Numbered from the stretch's first letter, positions 39,142 to 48,142 are shown. The stretch: 64,000 nt of DNA from Microbacterium sp. LWH11-1.2 (GCF_038397745.1 NZ_CP151636.1:2604001-2668000), one strand, 5' to 3'. The notes: generated by a model not told the origin, from the letters alone. Translations and numbers: made by a program.

Positions 39142-40679
39142 CAGCGATACCTCCCCTCGACCCACCAGCGTTCACCGGTGCGGAAGACGAGCCAGGCGTG
39201 GTCGTGGTCGTCGACGATCTGGAGCCGGTGTCCTCGCCTGCCTCCGTCGGATGCCCATCGGCGCTCGTGCACGGGCCAGGGGCCGGCCCAGGCCTGCACG
39301 GCGACGCCGTCGATGCGCGCGGGGTCCTGGGAGAGGGCTCCCCGGTCGTCGATGCTGATCGCGGCGCCGTCGGCGGCGAGCACGCCGATGGGACGCGGCG
39401 GCAGGAAGACCTCGGCGGGGAGAGGGTCGGGCAGGCTTCCCGGCCAGGGGGAGCCGGGATCGCGCGGCGGGACCGGCCGCTCGCCCCAGGGTGTGAGGAC
39501 CTGACGATCGGCGAGCCAGCGGCCTCCCGCGAGGGCGGCCGTGACCACGCCCTGATGGCCCAGCATGGTCTGCACACGGGAGACCGCGTGGTGCAGCCGC
39601 TCATCGGTGCCGGAGCCGAAGAGCCCGGGCTGGTGGTGGGCGGCGTCGTCCACGGCGACCGGGACGATCCGCACCGCCACGATGCCGCCGAACGCCCGTG
39701 CCTCGTCGACGGGCTCCTTCGCCGACTGCGCGGCCAGCGCCTCCAGCTGCCACCGCACGCGGTCGACGAGGTCGGAGGCGTCGAAGCAGGTCGGATGCAG
39801 CCAGGTGCGGGAGAAGACCGTGCCGTTGTCGTCCGTCATGTCGATCCGCACCTCCGTGCAGACGACAGAGGCGTCTCCGAGCGCGAGCAGCACGGCATCC
39901 GCCGTCTGCCGCACGGCGAAGGCCACCTGATCGGTTCCGCCCAGCGGGGATTCGAACTCGATGCCCCGCACCAGCTCGGGGTCGGGAGGGCGAGGGGTCA
40001 GCGGTCGGGAATCGGCGCCGGCGGCGAGGGCATGCAGGCGGGCGCCGTGCTCTCCGAAGCGGTCGCGCACGTCGAGCGGGGCGAGGGCGGTGAACTCGCC
40101 GAGAGTGCGCACACCGAGACGGACGAGGAGGCCGGCGATCTGCTCGTCCCGCAGCACCTGCACGGGGTAGGGCGCGAGGAACTCCTGGGAGCGCCCCGGC
40201 GGGACGACGGTGCAGGCGTCGCGGCCCCGGGCGGCGATCTCGGCGGTGAAGGGGCCGTCGGCCACGCCGATGCGCACCTCGGGCAGCCCCGCTTCCGTGA
40301 GCACGGACGTGAGAGCCCCGGCCGCCTCGGCCTCGCCGCCGTGATAGCGGGAGATGCCCCTGGCGCGCAGGATCGCGAGCCCCGGACGCAGCAGGGTCAC
40401 ACCGGGGGCGTGCTTCTCGATGAGGTGCAGCACGGGGAGGAAGGCGCGCTCGTCTCGTGCCGGGTCGTGCGGAAGCACCCGCAGCGAGGAGAGATGCCCC
40501 TGCGCGACGCGGCGGCGCTGACCGGTGCGCACGCCGTGCTCCCTGGCCGAGGCCGTGCAGGCGACGATCGTGTTCGCCTGCACCAGCGCGGTGGGCGGAT
40601 GGGGAGGCGGACCGCCCAGAGCGGCGCGCAGCGGCCAGTCCGGGAACCACAGCACGAGGACGCGGAGCGGGGCGTTCAT
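39141..40679 (-). CDS. imuB: ImuB, Y-family polymerase-like mutasome subunit
   Basis: A 512-residue Y-family homologue that lacks the catalytic acids: the N-terminus reads LRVLVLWFPDWPLRAAL where an active enzyme would have a metal-binding Asp motif. Palm/fingers-like and helix-hairpin-helix regions (AGLLVRLGVRTLGEFTAL near residue 190) remain. In mycobacteria ImuB bridges the beta clamp, ImuA' and DnaE2. ATG 40679 overlaps the imuA' stop by 4 nt, and the stop overlaps dnaE2, so all three are coupled. Confidence 0.9.
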   Translation of the reverse strand: MNAPLRVLVLWFPDWPLRAALGGPPPHPPTALVQANTIVACTASAREHGVRTGQRRRVAQGHLSSLRVLPHDPARDERAFLPVLHLIEKHAPGVTLLRPGLAILRARGISRYHGGEAEAAGALTSVLTEAGLPEVRIGVADGPFTAEIAARGRDACTVVPPGRSQEFLAPYPVQVLRDEQIAGLLVRLGVRTLGEFTALAPLDVRDRFGEHGARLHALAAGADSRPLTPRPPDPELVRGIEFESPLGGTDQVAFAVRQTADAVLLALGDASVVCTEVRIDMTDDNGTVFSRTWLHPTCFDASDLVDRVRWQLEALAAQSAKEPVDEARAFGGIVAVRIVPVAVDDAAHHQPGLFGSGTDERLHHAVSRVQTMLGHQGVVTAALAGGRWLADRQVLTPWGERPVPPRDPGSPWPGSLPDPLPAEVFLPPRPIGVLAADGAAISIDDRGALSQDPARIDGVAVQAWAGPWPVHERRWASDGGRRGHRLQIVDDHDHAWLVFRTGERWWVEGRYR

Positions 40680-41473
40680 CCGGCCTCCGCCCAGTGCAGG
40701 AGCTCGGTCGGAGCCGCGTCGTCGACCGAGCTCCTGCCGGACGCCGTCTCGGCGGCGAGCGACGGCAGCGCGGTGAGCTCTGCCGCGGCCGCCTCGACGG
40801 CGCCGTGTCCGCCGGGCAGCTGCACGCGCACGCTCGAGGGCCGGGGGCTGTGCCGGGTCAGGGCCGTCACCGTCACGGTGCAGTCGGAGAGCAGCCCCCA
40901 GCCCGCGCCGAGACCGTGCCAGTGCGGGTCGTGCAGGCGGATCGTCCCCTCGCTCTGCGGCCATCGCTCCACGGCGGGGGACTCCGTGACCAGGAGCGTG
41001 CATCCGCGATCACGGAGCCGCGCGCTGAGACGGGACACGTCGGCGTCCCGTGCCCGCGACTGCGGATTCACCACGATGAGGGGGACGACCTCGGCCAGTG
41101 CCGACGTCGCCGCGAGCCAGCGCTCGCCGGGTTCGGGGACGAGGATCAACCGCGTGAGGTCGATGCCGAACGCGGCAGCAGCCTCGACGCCGAGCGTCGG
41201 CATGCCGACCACCGCGCACCAATGCCCCTTCCGCGACGCCGCGCTGAGCAGGGCGAGCACGAGGCTCGGCGACGGGGAGACGCTGTAGGCGGTGCCGGTC
41301 TGCAGCCCCTCCTCCGGCAGCAGAGCGGCGAGCGAGGGGTCGAGCGGGAGCAGCGCGTGCTCGCTGCGCCGCCGCTGCATCCTGCTGATCTCGCGGCGCA
41401 GACGCAGCACCTCTCCGGCGCGAGAATCGCTGGTCGGAGAGAGCGCGGTCACCGCATCGAGCCCGATCCCCAT
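40676..41473 (-). CDS. imuA': ImuA' mutasome protein
   Basis: A 265-residue RecA-fold relative without a clear Walker A, matching the ImuA'/SulA-like component of the actinobacterial mutasome. LRLRREISRMQRR near the N-terminus and the helix-strand pattern of GHWCAVVGMPTLGVEAAAAFGIDLTRLILV are family-like. ATG 41473 is chosen over an ATG at 41536 because the LexA-like box 41484-41499 must lie upstream of the start; the spacing equals that at the HNH gene. Confidence 0.85.
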   Translation of the reverse strand: MGIGLDAVTALSPTSDSRAGEVLRLRREISRMQRRRSEHALLPLDPSLAALLPEEGLQTGTAYSVSPSPSLVLALLSAASRKGHWCAVVGMPTLGVEAAAAFGIDLTRLILVPEPGERWLAATSALAEVVPLIVVNPQSRARDADVSRLSARLRDRGCTLLVTESPAVERWPQSEGTIRLHDPHWHGLGAGWGLLSDCTVTVTALTRHSPRPSSVRVQLPGGHGAVEAAAAELTALPSLAAETASGRSSVDDAAPTELLHWAEAG

Positions 41474-41483
41474 GCATCCATCC

Positions 41484-41499
41484 TCGAAGATATGTACGA
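41484..41499 (-). promoter_or_regulatory. LexA (SOS) box for imuA'-imuB-dnaE2
   Basis: TCGAAGATATGTACGA matches the SOS consensus TCGAAC-N4-GTTCGA at 14 of 16 positions and has the same central ATAT and the same 10-nt distance to the start codon as the box before the HNH gene. Damage induction of the mutasome is the expected result. Confidence 0.75.
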
Positions 41500-41604
41500 A
41501 TAAAGCAAGTGGCACTGGCGACGCTAGTTCGTACATCGGACATCCGGAATCGACGCCGGGAATCGGTTATCCACACCGACGGAGCGCGACATCCGCCGAT
41601 CTCC

Positions 41605-41610
41605 TAACCT
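41605..41610 (+). promoter_or_regulatory. -10 box for prepilin peptidase
   Basis: TAACCT ends 6 nt before ATG 41617; leaderless start likely. Confidence 0.5.
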
Positions 41611-41616
41611 GCCGGG

Positions 41617-42087
41617 ATGGACCCCCGGCTCGCACTCGTCGCCCTCGTGCACGGCGCCCTGCTGGGCATCGGCGGGTGGCTGATCATGATCGACATCCGC
41701 ACGCATCGGCTGCCGGATCGGATCGTGCTGCCGACCCTCGCGTCGCTGATCCTCCTCGTCGTGATCGATGCCGCGGTCGCGGGGCAGAGCGCTCCGACGA
41801 TCCGTGCGCTCCTCGGCATGCTCGTCCTCGGCGGGTTCTACGCCCTGCTGCGACTGATCAGCCGGTCGGGGATGGGCGGAGGCGATGTCAAGCTCGCCGC
41901 GGTCATCGGACTCGTCCTGGGATGGCACGGCTGGCAGCAGCTCGCGATCGGCGCGGCATCCGCCTTCGTGCTGGGCGCGCTCTTCGCCCTCGCGCTGATC
42001 CTCCTGCGTCGGGCGGACGGCACCACCCGCATCGCGTTCGGCCCGTGGATGATCGCGGGCGCGCTCCTCGGCGTCCTCGTCGGATGA
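41617..42087 (+). CDS. A24-type prepilin peptidase (short form)
   Basis: A 156-residue integral membrane aspartic protease with about five to six helices. The two catalytic Asp motifs are MIDIRTHRLPDRIVLP (near residue 25) and GMGGGDVKLAAVIGL (near residue 89, GGGD). It lacks the N-terminal methyltransferase half of PilD, as in TadV/CpaA-type enzymes. It would cleave class III signal peptides of pilins, but no pilus genes lie in this window. Confidence 0.87.
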   Translation: MDPRLALVALVHGALLGIGGWLIMIDIRTHRLPDRIVLPTLASLILLVVIDAAVAGQSAPTIRALLGMLVLGGFYALLRLISRSGMGGGDVKLAAVIGLVLGWHGWQQLAIGAASAFVLGALFALALILLRRADGTTRIAFGPWMIAGALLGVLVG

Positions 42088-42093
42088 AGGGTC

Positions 42094-42099
42094 TACTCT
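42094..42099 (+). promoter_or_regulatory. -10 box for 42106 gene
   Basis: TACTCT ends 6 nt before ATG 42106; leaderless start likely. Confidence 0.5.
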
Positions 42100-42105
42100 G
42101 AGGTC

Positions 42106-42321
42106 ATGGCACTCGCACGACTTCACGGCGGCCCGCTCGACGGGCAGATCATCCCCCTCGGCGACGCGGACGACAAGCTGATCGTCCCCTACAGCGAGAC
42201 GCAGGTGGTCTACAACCGCCGTGGCGAGCCGCAGAACACCGGACCCGAAGACGGTCCCACCGAGATCGACTACTGGTTCGACGAAGCCCTCGAGGATCTC
42301 ACTCTCAACGATGACGACTGA
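42106..42321 (+). CDS. Small conserved hypothetical protein
   Basis: A 71-residue acidic protein (MALARLHGGPLDGQIIPLGD). The HGGPLDGQ opening followed by YxxRG and an acidic C-terminus is a pattern shared by short actinobacterial proteins of unknown function. No signal peptide. It overlaps the CYTH gene by 11 nt, so coupling is likely. Confidence 0.7.
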   Translation: MALARLHGGPLDGQIIPLGDADDKLIVPYSETQVVYNRRGEPQNTGPEDGPTEIDYWFDEALEDLTLNDDD

Positions 42322-42928
42322 GCCGTCCCGCACGGTCGAGGTCGAGCGCAAGTACGACGTCGACATCGACACACCGCTGCCCCGCTGGGGTGACATCCCC
42401 GGCGTCGACGCCGTCACAGCGGGGGAGGCGCGGGCGCTGGACGCCCGCTACTTCGACACCGCAGACGGCACTCTCGCGCGCTCCGGAGTCGCGCTCCGGC
42501 GGCGCACCGGCGGCCCGGACGAGGGCTGGCACGTGAAGGGGCCGAGGCAGGGCGACGGACGGCTCGAGCTCGGCTGGCCGCTCGGCGAGGGCGACGCGCT
42601 GCCCGACGACGTCACCGCGACCGTCTCCACCTGGACCACCGCGCCGCTCGCGCCGCTCGCCCGGATCGAGAACGACCGCACCGCGTACCTGCTCACCGGT
42701 CCCGACGGGGTCGTGGCGGAGTTCGTCGACGATCGGGTCCGCGCCACCGACCTCCGCGGAGGCGTGCAGCGGGAATGGCGGGAGTGGGAGATGGAGCTCG
42801 GCCCCGCGGCCCCCGCCGACGCGGCAGGACGCGAGGTGTTCTTCGCCGCGGTCGAGCGAGCCGTCAGGGCCGCCGGCGGCCGCGATTCCGCATCCGGATC
42901 CAAGCTCGCCCGCGCGCTGGGGTTCTAG
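42311..42928 (+). CDS. CYTH domain protein
   Basis: A 205-residue protein with the CYTH/triphosphate tunnel fold signature VEVERKYDV (ExExK) near residue 9, then YFDTADGTLARSGVALRRR and EFVDDRVRA. Family members are inorganic triphosphatases, thiamine triphosphatases or adenylate cyclases; a triphosphatase is the most likely. No fused CHAD domain. ATG 42311 lies inside the end of the previous gene. Confidence 0.85.
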   Translation: MTTEPSRTVEVERKYDVDIDTPLPRWGDIPGVDAVTAGEARALDARYFDTADGTLARSGVALRRRTGGPDEGWHVKGPRQGDGRLELGWPLGEGDALPDDVTATVSTWTTAPLAPLARIENDRTAYLLTGPDGVVAEFVDDRVRATDLRGGVQREWREWEMELGPAAPADAAGREVFFAAVERAVRAAGGRDSASGSKLARALGF

Positions 42929-42991
42929 CCCGATGACGGCGCCGCACGCAACCCCTTCCCGGGAGCGCTCGGCGCGTGCTTGAGTGACTGC

Positions 42992-44152
42992 ATGAGCCGA
43001 CCGCCTGTGCTTCGATCGCTGCAGACGATCGTCCCCGACACCGTCCTCCACCAGGATGAGGTGCGCGATGTCTTCGCCGCGCAGCCCGATCTCGGGCGGC
43101 TGGCGCAGCGGATCGTGTCGACGTCGTTCACCGTGTCCGGAATCGACACCCGTCACACCGTGATCGACGAGCTGTCCCTCGACTCCGACGTGGAGGATCC
43201 GATCTTCTTCGACCGCCGGTCGGGGGCGCTGCTCGCACCGGGGACGAAGGCGCGCAACGAGGTCTACACGCGTGAAGCGGCCAGACTCTTCGTCGATGTG
43301 GCGCGGCGGGCGCTCGATGCCGACCCCGACATCGAGCCGGCCGATGTGACGCACGTCATCACCGTCTCGTGCACGGGCTTCCATGCGCCCGGACCGGAAT
43401 ACGAGATCGTTCGGGCACTCGGCCTGTCCGACAGCGTGCAGCGCTATCACCTCGGATTCATGGGCTGCTATGCGTCGATGCCGGCGCTCCGCGCGGCGAG
43501 TCAGTTCTGCACCGCGGACGAGAACGCCGTGGTCCTGGTGGTCAGCGTCGAGCTGTGCACCCTGCACCTGCGGTCCTCCGAGGATCCCGACACGATCGTG
43601 GCGTCCTCGCTGTTCGCCGACGGTGCGGCGGCCGGGATCGTGACGGCACGGGCTCTCCCGTCGGGGGTCACCGGCCTCCGTCTCGACCGCTTCCACACCG
43701 CGATCGCGCCCGAGGGCGAGAAGGCGATGGCCTGGACGATCGGCGACACCGGGTTCGAGATGATCCTGGCCACGACCGTGCCGCAGATCATCGGCGAGAC
43801 GATCATCGGCGCCCTGCGGCCGCTGTACGCGCCGGAGGACGACCTGGTCGCCGCCTTCGACCGGGATGCCGTCGGCGGAGAGGTCGCGCACTGGGCGATC
43901 CATCCCGGCGGGCGCAGCATCCTGGATCGCATCCAGGAGAAGCTGCACCTCAGCGACGCGCAGCTGCACCCGGCCAGGGAGGTCCTGCGCGAGAACGGCA
44001 ACATGTCGAGCGCGACCGTGCTGTTCGTGCTCAAGCGCATCCTCGAGCAGGAGGGTGCACGGGTCGGCGATCGCGTCTCGGCGATGGCGTTCGGGCCGGG
44101 CCTCACGGCCGAGAGCGCCCTGATGACCGTGACCGCCGCCGCGGACGCATGA
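42992..44152 (+). CDS. Type III polyketide synthase
   Basis: A 386-residue chalcone-synthase-like enzyme. The catalytic triad is intact: Cys in GFMGCYASMPALRAA, His in HWAIHPGGRSI, Asn in ENGNMSSATVLFVL. Bacterial members extend acyl-CoA starters with malonyl-CoA to resorcinols, pyrones or naphthols. It heads a three-gene cluster with a methyltransferase and a flavin monooxygenase, similar in logic to Streptomyces griseus srsABC for phenolic lipids and quinones. ATG 42992 is preferred; a TTG at 42980 is possible. The ribosome binding site is weak. Confidence 0.9.
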   Translation: MSRPPVLRSLQTIVPDTVLHQDEVRDVFAAQPDLGRLAQRIVSTSFTVSGIDTRHTVIDELSLDSDVEDPIFFDRRSGALLAPGTKARNEVYTREAARLFVDVARRALDADPDIEPADVTHVITVSCTGFHAPGPEYEIVRALGLSDSVQRYHLGFMGCYASMPALRAASQFCTADENAVVLVVSVELCTLHLRSSEDPDTIVASSLFADGAAAGIVTARALPSGVTGLRLDRFHTAIAPEGEKAMAWTIGDTGFEMILATTVPQIIGETIIGALRPLYAPEDDLVAAFDRDAVGGEVAHWAIHPGGRSILDRIQEKLHLSDAQLHPAREVLRENGNMSSATVLFVLKRILEQEGARVGDRVSAMAFGPGLTAESALMTVTAAADA

Positions 44153-44871
44153 GCGCGGGTCTCTCGACCAGGGACGTCGGCATCCGGGAGCTGATGGACG
44201 ATCCGGAGGCGGACGAGCGGATGCTGGCGCGCACGTACGGGCGATTCGGCTTCGTGAACGCGGTCGTCTCCCGGCCCGGTCTGCTCTATCGGCGCGACAT
44301 CCGCCCGAGAGCCGGCGGTGCGCCGCTGCGGATCCTCGACATCGGGGCCGGCGGCGGCGATCTGTGCCGGTTCCTCGCCGGACGGCTGCGCCACGACGGG
44401 CTCGCCGCGGAGATCACCGCCCTCGACACCGATGAGCGCGCGATCCGATGGGCTTCCGCGCACGATCGCGGAGCCGGGGTGCGCTACCGCCGTGCGCTGT
44501 CGACCGAGCTGGTCGACGAGGGGGAGGCATTCGACGTCGTGCTCTCCAACCACGTGCTGCATCACCTCGACGATGCAGAGCTGCAGACCGTGCTCGAGGA
44601 CTCCCGGCGGCTCCTCGCGCCCGGCGGGCTGGCCGCGCACCACGACATCGCCCGCGGCCGCGCCGCCTATGCGCTCTTCGCGACGGCCACCTGGCCGCTC
44701 TCCGGGAACCTCCTCGCCGATTCGTTCATCCGCGAGGACGGACTCCTCAGCATCCGCCGCTCCCACACGGTGGCGGAGCTCCGGGCGATGGTCCCGCACG
44801 GCTGGCGAGTCCGCGGAGGCGTGCCGTCCCGGCTGGAGGTGCGGTGGGAGGACGATCGTGCCCGACCATGA
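44149..44871 (+). CDS. SAM-dependent methyltransferase (polyketide tailoring)
   Basis: A 240-residue class I methyltransferase. Motif I LDIGAGGGDLCRFL is near residue 64, the acidic motif II ALDTDERAIRWA follows, and VVLSNHVLHHLDDAEL is a typical post-I segment. It overlaps the polyketide synthase stop by 4 nt and the monooxygenase start by 14 nt. O- or C-methylation of the phenolic product is inferred. It differs from SrsB, which is an isoprenylcysteine-methyltransferase relative. Confidence 0.85.
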   Translation: MSAGLSTRDVGIRELMDDPEADERMLARTYGRFGFVNAVVSRPGLLYRRDIRPRAGGAPLRILDIGAGGGDLCRFLAGRLRHDGLAAEITALDTDERAIRWASAHDRGAGVRYRRALSTELVDEGEAFDVVLSNHVLHHLDDAELQTVLEDSRRLLAPGGLAAHHDIARGRAAYALFATATWPLSGNLLADSFIREDGLLSIRRSHTVAELRAMVPHGWRVRGGVPSRLEVRWEDDRARP

Positions 44872-45979
44872 CGCGCTCGTCGTCGGGGCGGGCCCGGTGG
44901 GGCTGCTGCTGGCGTGCCTGCTGACGCAGGACGGACTGCGGGTGGCTGTCTGCGAACGTCGGACGGATGCCGACACGCGCACCCGCGCGATCGGCATCCA
45001 CCGGCCGGGGCTCGAGGCGCTGGAGGCCGCCGGTCTCGGAGACGAGGTCCTGGCCGAGGCGCTGCGCCTCGACGGGGGAGAGGTGCGCAGCCGCCGGAGG
45101 ACTCTGGCGTCGCTCGCGTTCCCGCCCGAGCGCCCCGTCCTGATCCTTCCGCAGCCGCGCACCGATGCGCTGCTCAGAGCGCGACTGCGGTCGCTCGTTC
45201 CCGATGCCCTGCGCGACGGATGGACCGTGCGCTCGGTCGATCCCGCGGACGACGTCGTGCGCGTCTCGGTCGATACTCCGGACATCGCCCGCGAGCTGAC
45301 CGCCCGTTGCGTCGTGGTGGCCGACGGGGTGCGGAGCAGCCTGCGCGCGGATCTCGGACTCGGGTGGAGCCGCCGGAGCGGGCGCGCGAGCTACGCGATG
45401 GTCGATGTCGCCGAGGCGGAGGCAGACGCCCGCGCCGTGCTGCACTGCGAGCCGTCCGGCCTCGTCGAGTCGTTCCCGCTGCCCGGCGGACGGCGCCGGT
45501 GGGTGGCGCGCCAGGGGGCAGGCGAGCAGCTGGGCGCCGCGGACGCCTTCCGGGGCGCGGTCGAGGCGCGGACCGGCATCCGGCTGGATCTCGCGGATGA
45601 TGTGCAGCCGACCGTGTTCGAGGCCGCGCAGCACATCGCCCGGCGCATCGTGCGCGGCCGCGTGGTCCTGCTCGGCGACGCGGCGCACGAGATCAGCCCG
45701 ATCGGCGGCCAGGGGATGAATCTGGGCTGGACGGATGCCGTGCGACTGGCGCGGGAGCTCGTGCGCGCGCTCCCCGAGCGGATGCCGGACCTCGCCGGCT
45801 ACGAGCGTGATCTGCGACGCAGGACGCGCATCGTCCAGAGCCGGTCGGCGTTCTACATGGCGATGGGTGCTCCGGCGCCGATCGGCGTGGCGGTCCCGCG
45901 GGAACTCGTCATCCGCACGCTGGGGACGCGGCCGCTGCGCCGCTGGTCCGCCGGGCTCATCACGATGCAGGGGCTCTGA
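44858..45979 (+). CDS. FAD-dependent aromatic monooxygenase
   Basis: A 373-residue flavoprotein of the PHBH/UbiH group. The N-terminal FAD motif is VVGAGPVGLLLACLLTQDGLRVAVCERR. The middle DG motif is CVVVADGVRSSLR. The second FAD motif is GRVVLLGDAAHEISPIGGQGMNLG near residue 265. It likely hydroxylates the polyketide ring, giving a quinone precursor (inference). GTG 44858 follows GGGAGG within the methyltransferase gene. A hairpin terminator follows. Confidence 0.88.
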   Translation: MPDHDALVVGAGPVGLLLACLLTQDGLRVAVCERRTDADTRTRAIGIHRPGLEALEAAGLGDEVLAEALRLDGGEVRSRRRTLASLAFPPERPVLILPQPRTDALLRARLRSLVPDALRDGWTVRSVDPADDVVRVSVDTPDIARELTARCVVVADGVRSSLRADLGLGWSRRSGRASYAMVDVAEAEADARAVLHCEPSGLVESFPLPGGRRRWVARQGAGEQLGAADAFRGAVEARTGIRLDLADDVQPTVFEAAQHIARRIVRGRVVLLGDAAHEISPIGGQGMNLGWTDAVRLARELVRALPERMPDLAGYERDLRRRTRIVQSRSAFYMAMGAPAPIGVAVPRELVIRTLGTRPLRRWSAGLITMQGL

Positions 45980-45983
45980 CGCA

Positions 45984-46023
45984 CGAAGGCCCCGGTTCCC
46001 TCGTGAGGGGACCGGGGCCTTCG
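45984..46023. terminator. Bidirectional terminator hairpin
   Basis: CGAAGGCCCCGGT (45984-45996) pairs perfectly with ACCGGGGCCTTCG (46011-46023). It lies between the convergent monooxygenase and lpdA genes and can serve both. Confidence 0.8.
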
Positions 46024-46037
46024 CGCTTCGCGTGCGG

Positions 46038-46065
46038 GGTTTCGACTCGCTTCGCTCACTCAACC
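46038..46065. repeat. Dispersed-repeat-like element
   Basis: GGTTTCGACTCGCTTCGCTC followed by ACTCAACC. It is bounded by GGTT/AACC and resembles a short intergenic repeat I recall as frequent in Microbacteriaceae genomes. Only one copy was seen in this window. Confidence 0.4.
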
Positions 46066-46078
46066 TTGACGCGTCGCG

Positions 46079-47476
46079 TCAGAAGTTGATCATGTGCCCT
46101 GCGAGGCCGTGGAAGCCCTCCTGCAGCGCCTCCGACAGCGTCGGGTGGGTGTGCACGTTGCGGGCCAGCTCGAGCGCGGTGAGGTCCCACTTCTGCGCGA
46201 GGGTCAGCTCGGGCAGGAGCTCGGCGACGTCCGGTCCGATCATGTGCGCGCCGATGAGCTCGAGGTGCTCGGCGTCCGCGATGAGCTTGACGAAGCCGAC
46301 GGGCTCGCCGAGGCCGTGCGCCTTGCCGTTGGCCATGAACGGGAAGCTGACGACCTTGATGTCGCGCCCCTCGTCCTTCGCCTGCTGCTCGGTGAGGCCG
46401 AACGAGGCGACCTGGGGGGAGCAGAACGTCGCACGCGGCATCATGCGGTAGTCGCCGAGCGTCATGGTCTCGGCCTTGCCGATGGTCTCGGCCGCGACGA
46501 CGCCCTGCGCCTCGGCCACGTGGGCGAGCTGCAGCTTGGCGGTCACGTCGCCGATCGCGTAGATGCCCTCGACGTTCGTACGCATGTGGTCGTCGATGTC
46601 GATCGCACCGCGCTCGGTGAGCTTCACACCGGTCGCCTCGAGGCCGAAGCCCTCGGTGTTCGGGGCGAAGCCGACCGACATGAGCACCTTGTCGGCCTCG
46701 ATCGACGACTGCTGGCCGTCCTTGGCCGTGTAGGTCACGGTGACGGAGGAGCCGTTGTCGACGACCGTCTCGACCTTGGTCGAGGTGAGGATGTCGACGC
46801 CGTAGTTCTTGTACTGCTTCGTGATCTCCTTCGACACGTCGGCGTCCTCGTTGGGGAGGGCGCGGTCGAGGAACTCGATGATGGTGACCTTCACGCCGTA
46901 GTTCGTCATGACGTAGGCGAACTCCATGCCGATGGCGCCGGCGCCCACGATGACGATCGACTTCGGCAGCTCGCGGCTGAGGATCTGCTCCTCGTAGGTC
47001 ACGACGTTGTCGCTCAGCTGGACGCCGGGGAGCAGGCGCACCTTCGAGCCGGTGGCGATGATCGCGTTGTCGAAGGTCACCTCTTCGGTGGAGCCGTCGG
47101 CCTTGGCGACCGAGATCGCCTTCGGGCCGGTGAAGGTGCCGCGACCGTCGTACTCGGTCACCTTGTTCTTCTTCATCAGGAAGTGGATGCCCTTGACGCG
47201 GCCGTCGGCGACCACGCGGCTGCGGTCGAACGCCTTGCCGTAGTCGATCGTGAACTCACCCGAGATGCCGAAGAAGTCGGCCTTGTGGTTCAGGGTGTGC
47301 GCGAGCTCCGCGTTCTTGAGAAGAGCCTTGGAGGGGATGCAGCCCACGTTGAGGCAGACACCGCCCCAGTACTTCTCTTCGATGATGGCCGTGGAGAGGC
47401 CGAGCTGTGCGCTGCGGACGGCGGCGACGTATCCACCAGGACCGGCACCGAGGATGACGACATCGTAATGGGGCAT
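46079..47476 (-). CDS. lpdA: Dihydrolipoyl dehydrogenase (E3)
   Basis: A 465-residue flavoprotein disulfide reductase, E3 of pyruvate and 2-oxoglutarate dehydrogenases. FAD motif [14 protein letters not shown] is at residues 6-19, the redox disulfide [10 protein letters not shown] near 41-50, the NAD motif [17 protein letters not shown] near 173-189, and the C-terminal HTHPTLSE supplies the proton relay. Length is typical. ATG 47476 lies 6 nt after TAGGCT (47483-47488), so the mRNA is probably leaderless. No other complex subunit is nearby; actinobacterial lpd is often monocistronic. Confidence 0.97.
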   Translation of the reverse strand: MPHYDVVILGAGPGGYVAAVRSAQLGLSTAIIEEKYWGGVCLNVGCIPSKALLKNAELAHTLNHKADFFGISGEFTIDYGKAFDRSRVVADGRVKGIHFLMKKNKVTEYDGRGTFTGPKAISVAKADGSTEEVTFDNAIIATGSKVRLLPGVQLSDNVVTYEEQILSRELPKSIVIVGAGAIGMEFAYVMTNYGVKVTIIEFLDRALPNEDADVSKEITKQYKNYGVDILTSTKVETVVDNGSSVTVTYTAKDGQQSSIEADKVLMSVGFAPNTEGFGLEATGVKLTERGAIDIDDHMRTNVEGIYAIGDVTAKLQLAHVAEAQGVVAAETIGKAETMTLGDYRMMPRATFCSPQVASFGLTEQQAKDEGRDIKVVSFPFMANGKAHGLGEPVGFVKLIADAEHLELIGAHMIGPDVAELLPELTLAQKWDLTALELARNVHTHPTLSEALQEGFHGLAGHMINF

Positions 47477-47482
47477 GCGTTA

Positions 47483-47488
47483 AGCCTA
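47483..47488 (-). promoter_or_regulatory. -10 box for lpdA
   Basis: TAGGCT on the minus strand ends 6 nt before ATG 47476. It overlaps the end of copC. Confidence 0.5.
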
Positions 47489-48136
47489 TCGCTCCGAAGA
47501 GGGCTCGGAACCGGGCTCGGCGCCTCCTCGGCGGCCGCGCACGGACAGCCAGACGGCGACTCCGACGGCGACCAGGATGCCGACGATCGAGATCACCCAG
47601 ATCCACACGGTCGAACCCGAACCGTCGTCTGCGTCGGGTGCCGGAGTGAGCGTCCCCTCCGGCGTTGCGGATGCCGCTTCGCTCGGGGCCGCGGTCGTCG
47701 GCGCGGCGCTGGGCTGCTCGGTCGGCGTCGGGGAGGAACCGGTCGTCACGGTGAAGAAGAACTCGTCGGAGGTCGGGTGCCCGTCGCTCGAGACGACCTT
47801 CCAGATCACGTGGTATTCGCCTGCCGGGGCGGAGGACACCAGCGGCTGCGTCACCACGGCGCCGTCGACCGTCGCGGGTCCATCCGTGACCGCGTTGCCC
47901 GCGGAGTCCGTGACGACGACCTCGGTGGCGCCCTCGCCGTCGATCAGCTTGGCGCTGAAGGTGAGCGTCAGCTCGGCGGGGAGCGTCTCGACTTCGCTGT
48001 CGGCTGCCGGGTTCGACGACGTGAGCGCGTCGTGCGCGGATGCCGAGAGCGGGGAGGCGAGCACGAGGAAGGCGGCGAGGAGCGTCGCGGCGAGAGCGAC
48101 GGGGGCGGCGGAGAGGCGCAGGGCTTTGGTCTTCAC
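47486..48136 (-). CDS. CopC-domain copper-binding membrane-anchored protein
   Basis: A 216-residue exported protein. A signal peptide (residues 1-34, LAATLLAAFLVLASPLSASA-HD) leaves His at the mature N-terminus, the usual CopC Cu(II) ligand. The CopC domain runs to about residue 130 and includes YHVIWKVVSSDGHPTSDEFFFTV, with the second conserved His. A Pro/Thr/Ala linker follows, then a C-terminal membrane helix (TVWIWVISIVGILVAVGVAVWL) and basic residues. Copper carrier or homeostasis role; no CopD/YcnJ partner nearby. GTG 48136 is 6 nt after TAGGGT (48143-48148). Confidence 0.87.
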   Translation of the reverse strand: MKTKALRLSAAPVALAATLLAAFLVLASPLSASAHDALTSSNPAADSEVETLPAELTLTFSAKLIDGEGATEVVVTDSAGNAVTDGPATVDGAVVTQPLVSSAPAGEYHVIWKVVSSDGHPTSDEFFFTVTTGSSPTPTEQPSAAPTTAAPSEAASATPEGTLTPAPDADDGSGSTVWIWVISIVGILVAVGVAVWLSVRGRRGGAEPGSEPSSER

Positions 48137-48142
48137 AGGTCC

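Noticed and set aside
41567..41575. TTATCCACA, a perfect DnaA box
   Set aside because: A single copy in a 64-kb window is compatible with chance; no other boxes, AT-rich unwinding region or dnaA/dnaN genes are near.
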